Positions 1 through 5,647 of a stretch of 5,647 nt of DNA are shown here, one piece after another (position 1 is the stretch's first letter; every line of letters begins with the position of its first letter). The stretch is from NCBI GenBank assembly GCA_028290805.1, contig JAQGJA010000094.1, forward strand, positions 1 to 5,647, read 5' to 3'. This DNA comes from Alphaproteobacteria bacterium (GTDB lineage Bacteria; Pseudomonadota; Alphaproteobacteria; Micavibrionales; SZUA-601). Made by a program: the position numbers and the translations under genes. The notes under the pieces were generated by a model. The model did no database searches and was not told the DNA's origin. It was given only the letters and a program-made list of their open reading frames with translations.

Positions 1-73
1 TTCCTGCAGGCATTCTATATAAATTTATAAGTCTGGGTTAGTATCGAGGTGTAGTTGATCGGATATTCCATTA
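1..73. other. AT-rich stretch with no gene, possible upstream promoter region
   Basis: No open frame with coding character is visible. The frame of the downstream membrane-protein ORF is closed here by stops at 20-22 and 56-58. There is a perfect 12-bp AT palindrome, TATAAATTTATA, at 18-29 and an 8-bp palindrome, CCTGCAGG, at 3-10. The TATAAA at 18-23 could serve as a -10 element for the next ORF, but a matching -35 would fall outside the window, so no promoter can be called with confidence. Confidence 0.3.
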
Positions 74-760
74 TTGTCCGAAAGGTTACAAAAGAATGCT
101 GTCCGCCGTTTGCAATTTTGCCGCAAATTCTTTTTCACCCCAGTTAACCTCTCTCAACGATTCGGTCGCTTCCTGCTGTTTACCGCTTTTGCCATTCCGG
201 CGGTTCGCCTGTTGCATCAGGGATTGCGGATCGATCCTTTAATTTCGGATCTCTTTTTCGGCCGTGAAGCACTGGCATTGACCGGCGCCGAGCGCTGGAT
301 GTGGCCCAAATCCGACCCGCAGCTTACCTTTTGGCTGCACACGGCTGTGAAATGGTTTTTTGTCACAACAGTACTGGGGATACCGTATTTATAGGGCTGG
401 TCAGGTTTTGTCTTCCCCAATGGCGTATTTTACAGCCTTTGGCTGCCGCTTTTGTTTTTGCCCTTATTCTCACGCCTGGGGCTTTTGCCACGACGCGAAA
501 GCGTAAATTCGGGGGCTATGGCATGGGGCTCGCCGCCGGAACCCGTGCTTAGTATTATACAGATCGGGCGGGGCGAGCATTTCTTTTCCCATTGCATTGC
601 GACGGCATTAATCGCGCTTTGGATAGTGCAGTTTTTGGCCTTGTTAAACCTGTTTTGTAAAAACATCGCTATAGCCCAAAGGCTTAAACCGCATCAAAGC
701 CACCAGGAGTCAACATCTGCCTCTGTATCGATTGCCGTGACGGTCACAAGCCCCCAGTGA
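74..760 (+). pseudogene. Multi-pass membrane protein of unknown function, interrupted by an in-frame TAG
   Basis: I do not recognise this family. From a TTG at 74 the frame runs 106 codons to TAG at 392-394, then continues in the same frame for 121 more sense codons to TGA at 758-760. Both halves have coding-like codon choice (many CTG, GGC, CGC, ACC, GCC). Hydrophobic segments occur near FLLFTAFAIPAVRLL, at KWFFVTTVLGIPYL directly before the stop, at VFYSLWLPLLFLPLF just after it, and at CIATALIALWIVQFLALLNLF, followed by a polar Ser/Thr-rich tail. This suggests three or four membrane spans in a protein of about 228 codons. The stop falls inside or beside a hydrophobic segment, so the 106-residue product alone would be truncated. 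No convincing Shine-Dalgarno precedes the TTG at 74; a TTG at 110 is an alternative start. The simplest reading is a gene inactivated by one nonsense mutation. A sequencing error, stop readthrough, or two separate small proteins are alternatives. Confidence 0.5.
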
Positions 761-883
761 GTCAAAAAACCTTGCATCTGATTTGATCGGAATAACTCAA
801 ATTTTTTATCCTGCCTATAAAGGGCTAGGCATGGAAATTTATAAAAGATACACTAGGTCATCCTTTTTCCGGCAGAAATATCA
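761..883 (+). promoter_or_regulatory. Intergenic region upstream of the hydrolase-mlaA operon, probable promoter location
   Basis: This 123-bp AT-rich gap is the only non-coding stretch ahead of the hydrolase-mlaA pair, so the operon promoter is expected here. Candidate -10 elements are TATAAA at 816-821 and TATAAA at 840-845. A weak alternative pair is TTGATC at 783-788 with TATCCT at 807-812, spacing 18. None has a good match at both -35 and -10, so the exact promoter is not assigned. Each TATAAA is followed by CTAGG (825-829 and 853-857). Only a weak GGCAG at 871-875 precedes the hydrolase ATG. Confidence 0.3.
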
Positions 884-2242
884 ATGACCTTGCATCTTCC
901 TATGGCGCGTTCCCGTTTTCTTTTGATTGTTCAGTCCCTTTTTACCGTTTTGCTCCTTTTGGGCTGTGCATCGAAGCCCGAGGGATTCCCGCTGCTGACC
1001 ACGGCACCTGCCGCGCCGGCCTATGCTTATCCGATCAACAACCCGTATGCTGCCACGATTATCGGCGTGCCAAAGGAAATGCGCACCGATTATTCTGCCC
1101 TGCCCACGCCCACTGCGCGCATGCTGACGGTTTATCCGAAACGCTTTATCCCAAGCGGGTTCTGGTATGAAAAAGGCCTGCGTTACAGCACGTTGTTGCA
1201 GCCGCAGGCGGCTCCGCTAATCTATGTCATCGCCGGGACCGGCGCGGATCACCGCAGCGAACAGATGCGCAGCCTTGGCAATGTTTTTTATTCCGCCGGT
1301 TTTCACGTCGTCCTGCTGCCTTCAACTACCCATCCGAATTTCATCGTGACGGCCAGCGAGAATTTCACCCCAGGCCGCCCGCGCCAATCAGCCAAGGATT
1401 TGTACCATGTGATGAAAATGATCGATAAACAGGTCGCCGCCGAAGTGCCGGTGACTGAGCGTTTATTGACTGGGTATTCTTTGGGTGGTCTGGATGCCGC
1501 TTTTACGGCGCGCCTGGACGAAGACGAAAAGGCGTTGAATTTCCGCCGCGTTTTCCTGATCAACCCGCCGCTCAGCCTGTATAGCTCGATCCAGATGATC
1601 GATAAAATGCTGTATAGCGCCTTGCCGAACGGGATTGACGACGTGGATGATTTCATCGACCGCCAGATGGCGCGTTTGGCGACGATGAGCGCCAGCGGAG
1701 ATGCGCTGGACTTTCAGAACGAGCGTCTGTTTATCGATGCCTATAATAAATACAAGCCCAGCGATAACAGCCTGGCCACCGTGATCGGCCTGAATTTCCG
1801 CCTGTTTGCGGCCAATATGATTTTCACTTCCGATGTCATGGCCAATACGGGATATATCTATCCAAAGAACACGGCCTTTACAACGACGACATCGCTGAAT
1901 AATTACCTGAGCGTCGCTTTGCGTACCAGCCTGTTGAATTATTTCAACGATATCTATTCGGAACGTTATCTGGCCGATAATCCAGGCATGACGAAAAAGG
2001 CCCTGATTGAAGAGAACAGCATGGAATCGCTTGGCGCCTATCTTTCCCACAATCCCAAATTCGGCATGATGACCAATCGCGACGATATCATCCCGGCCCC
2101 GGGTGAAATAGATAGGCTAGTGGCCTTATTCGATGGTCACGCCAAGATTTATCCCAATGGCGGGCATCTGGGCAATCTGTCCTATCCGCCGGTGGCGCGT
2201 GACATAGTCCAATTCATGCTGGGTCAAGGAGTAGCGAAATGA
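884..2242 (+). CDS. Alpha/beta-hydrolase-fold outer-membrane lipoprotein, possible lipase/esterase
   Basis: A 452-residue predicted secreted serine hydrolase. The N-terminus has basic residues, a hydrophobic run and a lipobox ending LLGC, with the acylated cysteine at residue 28. The +2 residue is Ala rather than Asp, which by the E. coli Lol rule points to the outer membrane. After a Pro/Ala-rich linker, the hydrolase fold is suggested by the strand-turn YVIAGTG (114-120, likely oxyanion region), the nucleophile elbow GYSLGG (197-202, Ser199), NRDD (398-401, candidate acid Asp400/401) and GGHLGN (426-431, candidate His428). Residues from about 230 to 390 form a long insertion before the acid, probably a helical cap over the active site. 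The ATG at 884 is chosen because the next one, at 902, has no better ribosome site and would shorten the n-region. The stop overlaps the mlaA start, so the two are coupled. The fold is fairly sure. The substrate is not shown; a phospholipid or lysophospholipid is a guess from context. Confidence 0.85.
   Translation: MTLHLPMARSRFLLIVQSLFTVLLLLGCASKPEGFPLLTTAPAAPAYAYPINNPYAATIIGVPKEMRTDYSALPTPTARMLTVYPKRFIPSGFWYEKGLRYSTLLQPQAAPLIYVIAGTGADHRSEQMRSLGNVFYSAGFHVVLLPSTTHPNFIVTASENFTPGRPRQSAKDLYHVMKMIDKQVAAEVPVTERLLTGYSLGGLDAAFTARLDEDEKALNFRRVFLINPPLSLYSSIQMIDKMLYSALPNGIDDVDDFIDRQMARLATMSASGDALDFQNERLFIDAYNKYKPSDNSLATVIGLNFRLFAANMIFTSDVMANTGYIYPKNTAFTTTTSLNNYLSVALRTSLLNYFNDIYSERYLADNPGMTKKALIEENSMESLGAYLSHNPKFGMMTNRDDIIPAPGEIDRLVALFDGHAKIYPNGGHLGNLSYPPVARDIVQFMLGQGVAK
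2226..2231 (+). promoter_or_regulatory. Shine-Dalgarno site of mlaA inside the hydrolase gene
   Basis: AAGGAG lies 7 bases before the ATG at 2239, within the last codons of the hydrolase gene. It fixes the mlaA start. Together with the ATGA overlap (ATG 2239-2241, TGA 2240-2242) it indicates translational coupling. It is clearly stronger than anything seen in front of the hydrolase start, which would fit higher production of MlaA than of the hydrolase. Confidence 0.8.
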
Positions 2243-3036
2243 AACCTTCCCTTTCCCGTCCCCTGGCCCGCTCTTTGGCCCTGGTCCTTCTCGCCTTTTT
2301 AGCGAGCGGATGTTCGACAAACCGCCCCTATGGCACCGAAGCGGGCCCACGTCTTTCCTATGGCGATGAACGCGCGCCGCGCCGTCGTTTTGTCGATATC
2401 GCCGCAAAGGAAAAGGGTGAGCGTCAGTTTGCCGTCTATGATCCGGCCGAAGGCGTCAATAAATTCGTATACCGCTTTAACGCCGGTCTGGATAATTACC
2501 TCCTGATCCCGATCGTTGAAACCTATAAGAACGTTACGCCCGAATTTGTGCGCAAGCGCATCGGCAGTTTCTTTTTAAATGTCGGTGAAGTCACCAATTT
2601 CACCAATGCCGTCTTACAGGGCAGTCCGGGCAAGGCCGGCATCACCGCCAGCCGTTTTGCCATCAATACGACGGCGGGTTTATTGGGGACATTTGATGTG
2701 GCCACCAAAATCGGCATCGAGCGCCGCAATGAAGATTTCGGCCAGACATTGGGTGTCTGGGGCGCAGGTCCCGGGGCTTTTGTCGTGCTGCCCGTCCTTG
2801 GGCCTTCAAACGTGCGCGATGCCGCCGGTAAAGTCGTCGATATCGCCACCATGTCCTTTATCGTGCCCAACAATATCGAAGACGAAACGGCCTATAAAAT
2901 CGTGGCTTACGGCGTCTTGCCGATCGATGCCCGCTCGCGCAATGATTTCCGTTACTTCCAGTCGGGATCGCCGTTTGAATACGAACTGGTCCGCTATGTC
3001 GTAACCCAGGCGCGCAAATTGCAGATTGCCAAATAA
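2239..3036 (+). CDS. mlaA: MlaA/VacJ lipoprotein, outer-membrane phospholipid retrograde transport
   Basis: A 265-residue lipoprotein of the MlaA (VacJ) family. MlaA forms a ring-shaped channel in the inner leaflet of the outer membrane. It extracts phospholipids misplaced in the outer leaflet and passes them to periplasmic MlaC and the MlaFEDB transporter, preserving lipid asymmetry. Visible are a signal peptide with lipobox LASGC (Cys25, +2 Ser, outer-membrane sorting) and the family motifs in order: YDPAEGVNKFVYRFN (67-81), the NAVLQG segment (123-128), RFAINTTAGLLGTFDVA (139-155), EDFGQTLGVWG (165-175) and LPVLGPSNVRDAAG (184-197). The C-terminal part, with IDARSRND and SPFEYELVRY, also fits the family. 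Length is normal and no key motif is missing. No mlaC or other mla gene is adjacent in this window, so those partners would be encoded elsewhere. It is the second gene of an operon with the hydrolase and is followed by a hairpin 8 bases after its TAA. Confidence 0.96.
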   Translation: MKPSLSRPLARSLALVLLAFLASGCSTNRPYGTEAGPRLSYGDERAPRRRFVDIAAKEKGERQFAVYDPAEGVNKFVYRFNAGLDNYLLIPIVETYKNVTPEFVRKRIGSFFLNVGEVTNFTNAVLQGSPGKAGITASRFAINTTAGLLGTFDVATKIGIERRNEDFGQTLGVWGAGPGAFVVLPVLGPSNVRDAAGKVVDIATMSFIVPNNIEDETAYKIVAYGVLPIDARSRNDFRYFQSGSPFEYELVRYVVTQARKLQIAK

Positions 3037-3044
3037 AGAAATAG

Positions 3045-3069
3045 GGACCCTGAACTTGATTCAGGGTCC
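3045..3069. repeat. Perfect 10-bp hairpin between convergent genes, REP-like and possible terminator
   Basis: The arms GGACCCTGAA (3045-3054) and TTCAGGGTCC (3060-3069) are perfectly complementary around a 5-base loop, CTTGA. The + strand sequence after it (ATCAATTGG) has no U-tract. On the - strand the stem is followed by a T-rich run (CTATTTCTTTATTT), so it could end transcription of the minus-strand aas gene. The stem also resembles dispersed palindromic repeats with a CTGAA/TTCAG core that I associate with alphaproteobacterial intergenic regions. It shares that core and loop length with the second hairpin at 3095-3115. Confidence 0.7.
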
Positions 3070-3094
3070 ATCAATTGGCGCACCGCTTTTATGG

Positions 3095-3115
3095 ATGCTG
3101 AAATAAATTCAGCAT
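3095..3115. repeat. Second CTGAA/TTCAG hairpin, dispersed-repeat-like palindrome
   Basis: The arms ATGCTGAA (3095-3102) and TTCAGCAT (3108-3115) pair perfectly around the loop ATAAA. Read on the - strand, the flanking sequence translates as VMLNLFQHP, a string I recall as recurring in small annotated hypothetical proteins because it is the translation of a dispersed palindrome, not a real protein. The + strand downstream bases (GACATTGACTTTATT) are only moderately T-rich, so terminator activity for mlaA is possible but weak. It ends 10 bases before the aas stop codon. Confidence 0.65.
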
Positions 3116-3125
3116 GACATTGACT

Positions 3126-5647
3126 TTATTCCTTGCCCAGCACAACCGCTTTTGCCGCCTGGTAATCGATCTTGCCGGTGCCAAGCAGCGGCACTTTTTC
3201 GACGATCTTGATTTTGCGCGGCAGGGATAATTCCGGGATATTCTTTGCCTTGAAATGCGCCAGCAATTGGTCGCGCGCCGCATCCGCCTGGCTGGTCAAC
3301 AGGATGATCTGTTCGCCCTTGCGCTCATCCGGAATGGCGACAACGGCATGCATTGCATCGGGCCAAAGGCTGGTCACGGCGGCTTCGATCGCGGTCAGGG
3401 AAACCATCTCGCCGGCGATCTTGGCAAAGCGTTTCACGCGGCCTTTGATGGTGATAAAGCCATCTTCATCCACCGCCACGATATCCCCCGTATCATACCA
3501 GCCGCCTTCAAGTGGTTGCAACACGCCGGGCTGATCATCGCGCAGATAGCCCAGCATGACGCTTGGGCCCTTGACCCAAAGCTGGCCGCCTTCTTCGATG
3601 CCAGGGACGGGGCGCAGATCATATTGCATGCAGGGCATGAAGCGTCCCACCGTGCCGACGCGGTGATGCATTGGTGTATTGACGCTGATCACTGGCGAGG
3701 TTTCGGTTGCGCCATAACCTTCGAACACGCGCAGGCCGAATTTGCTGGCGTAAACAGCACGGGTTTCTTCCTTCAGTTTCTCAGCGCCCGAAACGATATA
3801 GCGGATGGAATGCAGATCATACGGATGCGCCGACCGGGCGTAACCGGCCAGGAAGGTATCGGTGCCGAACAGCACCGTGGCGTTGGTATCGTAAATCAGT
3901 TCCGGCACGATGCGGTAATGCAAAGGCGACGGATAATAAAACGTTTTGATCCCCGCAAAAATCGGCAGCACGGTACCCGCCGTCAAACCAAAAGCATGGA
4001 ACATCGGCAGGCAGTTGAATACTTTATCGTTAGGGCCGAAATCGATGCGCGCCGAAACCTGGTGCAAATTAGACTGCACATTACGGTGGCTGAGCACGAC
4101 GCCTTTTGGCGTGCCTTCGGAACCCGAGGTGAAAAGGATTACGGCAGGCGATGCCGGATCGATTTTCCGGTCGGCCATTTCGCGCGGGAAATAAGAAGCG
4201 AATTTCGCCTTTAATTTCTGGGGCAGTTTAATGGTGGGGCGGATATCTTCCAGATAGATCACGCGGATTTTTGCCTGTTCCAAAGCATTGGTGATTTTAT
4301 CCAACCGGCCCACTTCGATAAAGCGGCGCGAGGTTAAAACCGTGCCGACATCGGCCAGCACGCAGGCAGCCGTCACCTGTTCCGCCCCGGCGCTGAAATT
4401 CAGCATGGCGGGCGTTTTGCCGATGCCCTGCAGGGCGAAAAACGTGACCGAGGTGCTGATCGCATTGGGCAGCAGGACGCCGATATTTTGTTTGCTTCCG
4501 GCAATATTTTTAAAGGCGCCGCCAAGGGCGAAACACGCCGTCATGAACTGGCCGTAATTCAGCGGCTTGCGTTCGGTGTCTTCGACGATGACATGCTTGC
4601 GCCCTTCGCGTTTTTGCGCATTGATCAAAGCCTGGAAAAGTGTCTGATCCTTTTCATTACTGATAAACATCATTTCCGACATGATGTCGTATAATTTTGC
4701 ACTGGCCAGCTGGCGCCGCCTGCGGCCCGTGGCTTCTTCCGGCAGCTTGAATTCATGCGGCGGCATGATGGTCAAGGTAATTTTCGGGAACCAGCGGATG
4801 CGCAATTTCCCTTTCATGCGCGACAGCGGCGTATATTGCGTCCCATCAATGCGGATCGGCAATAACGTTGCACCCGATTTATCGGCGATCATGCCGGGAC
4901 CTTCATAGATCTTCATCAAAGACCCGGTATTTGTGATCCGCCCTTCGGGGAAAATCATGCAATACTGGTCTTTTTTCAGCACATCGATCAATGTCTTGGC
5001 GGCCAGCGGATTGGTCGGGTCCAGAGGCAAAGCGGTGACAAGGGACAAAAGCGGTTTGACCCAGGATTTTTTGCCCACATTGGTGTTAATGGCAAAGGTG
5101 ATGCGTTCGGGCAAATAGGCGGCAATCAACGCCGGGTCCAAAAAGGAAGCATGGTTTGCAACGATCAAAACGCGCTTGCCCGCCTTGTAAAAATTTTCCA
5201 TCCCCCGCACTTCGACGCGGTAAAGAACTGAGAACAGGGATTTCACGAAAAAGCGCGGCAAGGCATCGGGCAGCAATTTGCAGATATACAAACCCACGAA
5301 TGCATTGAGGATGGCGACGATCAGGAAAATATGGGGAATGGTAAATTTCAGCGCGATCATGGCAATAATGGCCAGTGCCGAAACCACCATGAATAACGCA
5401 TTCATCACGTTATTGGCGGCGATCACGCGGGCCAGGAAAACGGCATCGCTTTTCTGTTGCAGCATCGCATAAAGCGGGACGATATACACCCCGCCGCAAA
5501 TGCCGATCAGCATCAAATCCGCCAGAATGCGCCAATGCTGGATATAGCCGATAAAATAGCGCACATTGCTCAAGGCCAGATCCGAAAGGATGACATGGGC
5601 GCTGGCGAAAGACAGGTCTAGGGCGAATAAGGTAATGCCCAAAGCGG
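3126..5647 (-). CDS. aas: LplT-PlsC-Aas fusion, lysophospholipid flippase/acyltransferase/acyl-ACP synthetase (5' end missing)
   Basis: The C-terminal part of an inner-membrane fusion protein. Residues here are numbered from a TTG at 5642; the frame stays open to the window edge, so the true start lies outside. Residues 1-125 are the last membrane spans of an MFS transporter of LplT type, with GGVYIVPLYAMLQQ at 50-63. About 300 residues of that domain are probably missing. Residues 132-320 are a PlsC-type acyltransferase with NHASFLD (His164, Asp169) and FPEGRITNTGS (231-241). Residues 335-838 are an AMP-forming ligase with TSGSEGTPKG (505-514), YGATE (643-647), YDTGD (716-720), GRVKRFAKIAGEM (734-746) and GTGK (821-824, Lys824 the expected catalytic lysine). 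YPSPLHYRIVPEL (570-582) and VPGIEEGG match E. coli Aas as I remember it. All catalytic motifs seen are intact. In E. coli, LplT and Aas are separate proteins encoded together: LplT flips lysophospholipid inward and Aas re-acylates it using acyl-ACP. The fusion probably does both steps. It is convergent with mlaA and ends in TAA. Confidence 0.93.
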   Translation of the reverse strand, partial: ALGITLFALDLSFASAHVILSDLALSNVRYFIGYIQHWRILADLMLIGICGGVYIVPLYAMLQQKSDAVFLARVIAANNVMNALFMVVSALAIIAMIALKFTIPHIFLIVAILNAFVGLYICKLLPDALPRFFVKSLFSVLYRVEVRGMENFYKAGKRVLIVANHASFLDPALIAAYLPERITFAINTNVGKKSWVKPLLSLVTALPLDPTNPLAAKTLIDVLKKDQYCMIFPEGRITNTGSLMKIYEGPGMIADKSGATLLPIRIDGTQYTPLSRMKGKLRIRWFPKITLTIMPPHEFKLPEEATGRRRRQLASAKLYDIMSEMMFISNEKDQTLFQALINAQKREGRKHVIVEDTERKPLNYGQFMTACFALGGAFKNIAGSKQNIGVLLPNAISTSVTFFALQGIGKTPAMLNFSAGAEQVTAACVLADVGTVLTSRRFIEVGRLDKITNALEQAKIRVIYLEDIRPTIKLPQKLKAKFASYFPREMADRKIDPASPAVILFTSGSEGTPKGVVLSHRNVQSNLHQVSARIDFGPNDKVFNCLPMFHAFGLTAGTVLPIFAGIKTFYYPSPLHYRIVPELIYDTNATVLFGTDTFLAGYARSAHPYDLHSIRYIVSGAEKLKEETRAVYASKFGLRVFEGYGATETSPVISVNTPMHHRVGTVGRFMPCMQYDLRPVPGIEEGGQLWVKGPSVMLGYLRDDQPGVLQPLEGGWYDTGDIVAVDEDGFITIKGRVKRFAKIAGEMVSLTAIEAAVTSLWPDAMHAVVAIPDERKGEQIILLTSQADAARDQLLAHFKAKNIPELSLPRKIKIVEKVPLLGTGKIDYQAAKAVVLGKE

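Noticed and set aside
3..10. Palindrome CCTGCAGG at the very start of the window
   Set aside because: An isolated 8-bp palindrome with no linked structure. It may be coincidence and supports no feature.
301..552. Alternative + strand frame across the TAG, which might have indicated a frameshift in the membrane protein
   Set aside because: The original frame is coding-like on both sides of the TAG, so no shift is needed. The alternative frame lacks a ribosome site and ends at a point with no supporting signal.
769..897. 11-bp direct repeat ACCTTGCATCT at 769-779 and 887-897
   Set aside because: A few 11-bp matches are expected by chance in a window of this size. There is no target duplication, inverted end or gene between the copies to suggest a mobile element.
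1463..2050. Minus-strand open frame of 195 codons inside the hydrolase gene
   Set aside because: It is antisense to a gene with clear lipobox and GxSxG motifs. The product is rich in Ile, Gln and Arg with no domain, typical of a shadow frame.
3089..3283. Short minus-strand frame ending in VMLNLFQHP
   Set aside because: It overlaps the end of aas in another frame, and its tail is the translation of the palindromic repeat at 3095-3115.
3255..4214. Long + strand open frame of 319 codons opposite the aas gene
   Set aside because: It lies wholly antisense to the ligase region, whose motifs are intact. Its His/Gly/Arg/Ala-rich product has no recognisable domain and reflects codon bias on the opposite strand.

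Overview
The window looks like a piece of chromosome from a Gram-negative bacterium of moderate GC content, most likely an alphaproteobacterium. It carries two predicted outer-membrane lipoproteins, an MlaA with clear family motifs, and an LplT-PlsC-Aas type fusion. The gap between the convergent genes also holds CTGAA/TTCAG palindromes like those I associate with dispersed repeats in alphaproteobacterial genomes. The class assignment is an inference. Nothing here identifies a genus, and no tRNA, rRNA, CRISPR array, transposase or phage gene is visible.

Layout: (1) Positions 1-73 are AT-rich with no gene. (2) Positions 74-760 (+) form a coding-like frame for a small multi-pass membrane protein of unknown function, broken by a single in-frame TAG at 392-394. 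(3) Positions 761-883 are an intergenic stretch that probably holds the promoter of the next operon. (4) Positions 884-2242 (+) encode a lipoprotein of the alpha/beta-hydrolase fold with a GYSLG nucleophile elbow. (5) Positions 2239-3036 (+) encode MlaA (VacJ). Its ATG overlaps the hydrolase stop codon, so the two genes are almost certainly one translationally coupled operon. (6) Positions 3037-3125 lie between convergent genes and contain two hairpins built on the same CTGAA-N5-TTCAG core. (7) Positions 3126-5647 (-) hold the C-terminal part of a large fusion protein: the end of an LplT-like lysophospholipid flippase, a PlsC-type acyltransferase, and an Aas-type acyl-ACP synthetase. Its 5' end lies outside the window.

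How the genes may fit together: in E. coli, MlaA removes phospholipids misplaced in the outer leaflet of the outer membrane. The phospholipase PldA does an overlapping job by hydrolysing them, and LplT plus Aas bring in and re-acylate the resulting lysophospholipids. This window places a predicted outer-membrane serine hydrolase in the same operon as MlaA and next to a fused flippase/acyltransferase/synthetase. A local hydrolyse-flip-reacylate module for envelope lipid upkeep is therefore the most interesting reading. The hydrolase substrate is not shown by the sequence, so this remains a hypothesis. MlaA and Aas are well-known families; the coupled hydrolase and the TAG-interrupted membrane protein are the parts that are not well explained.
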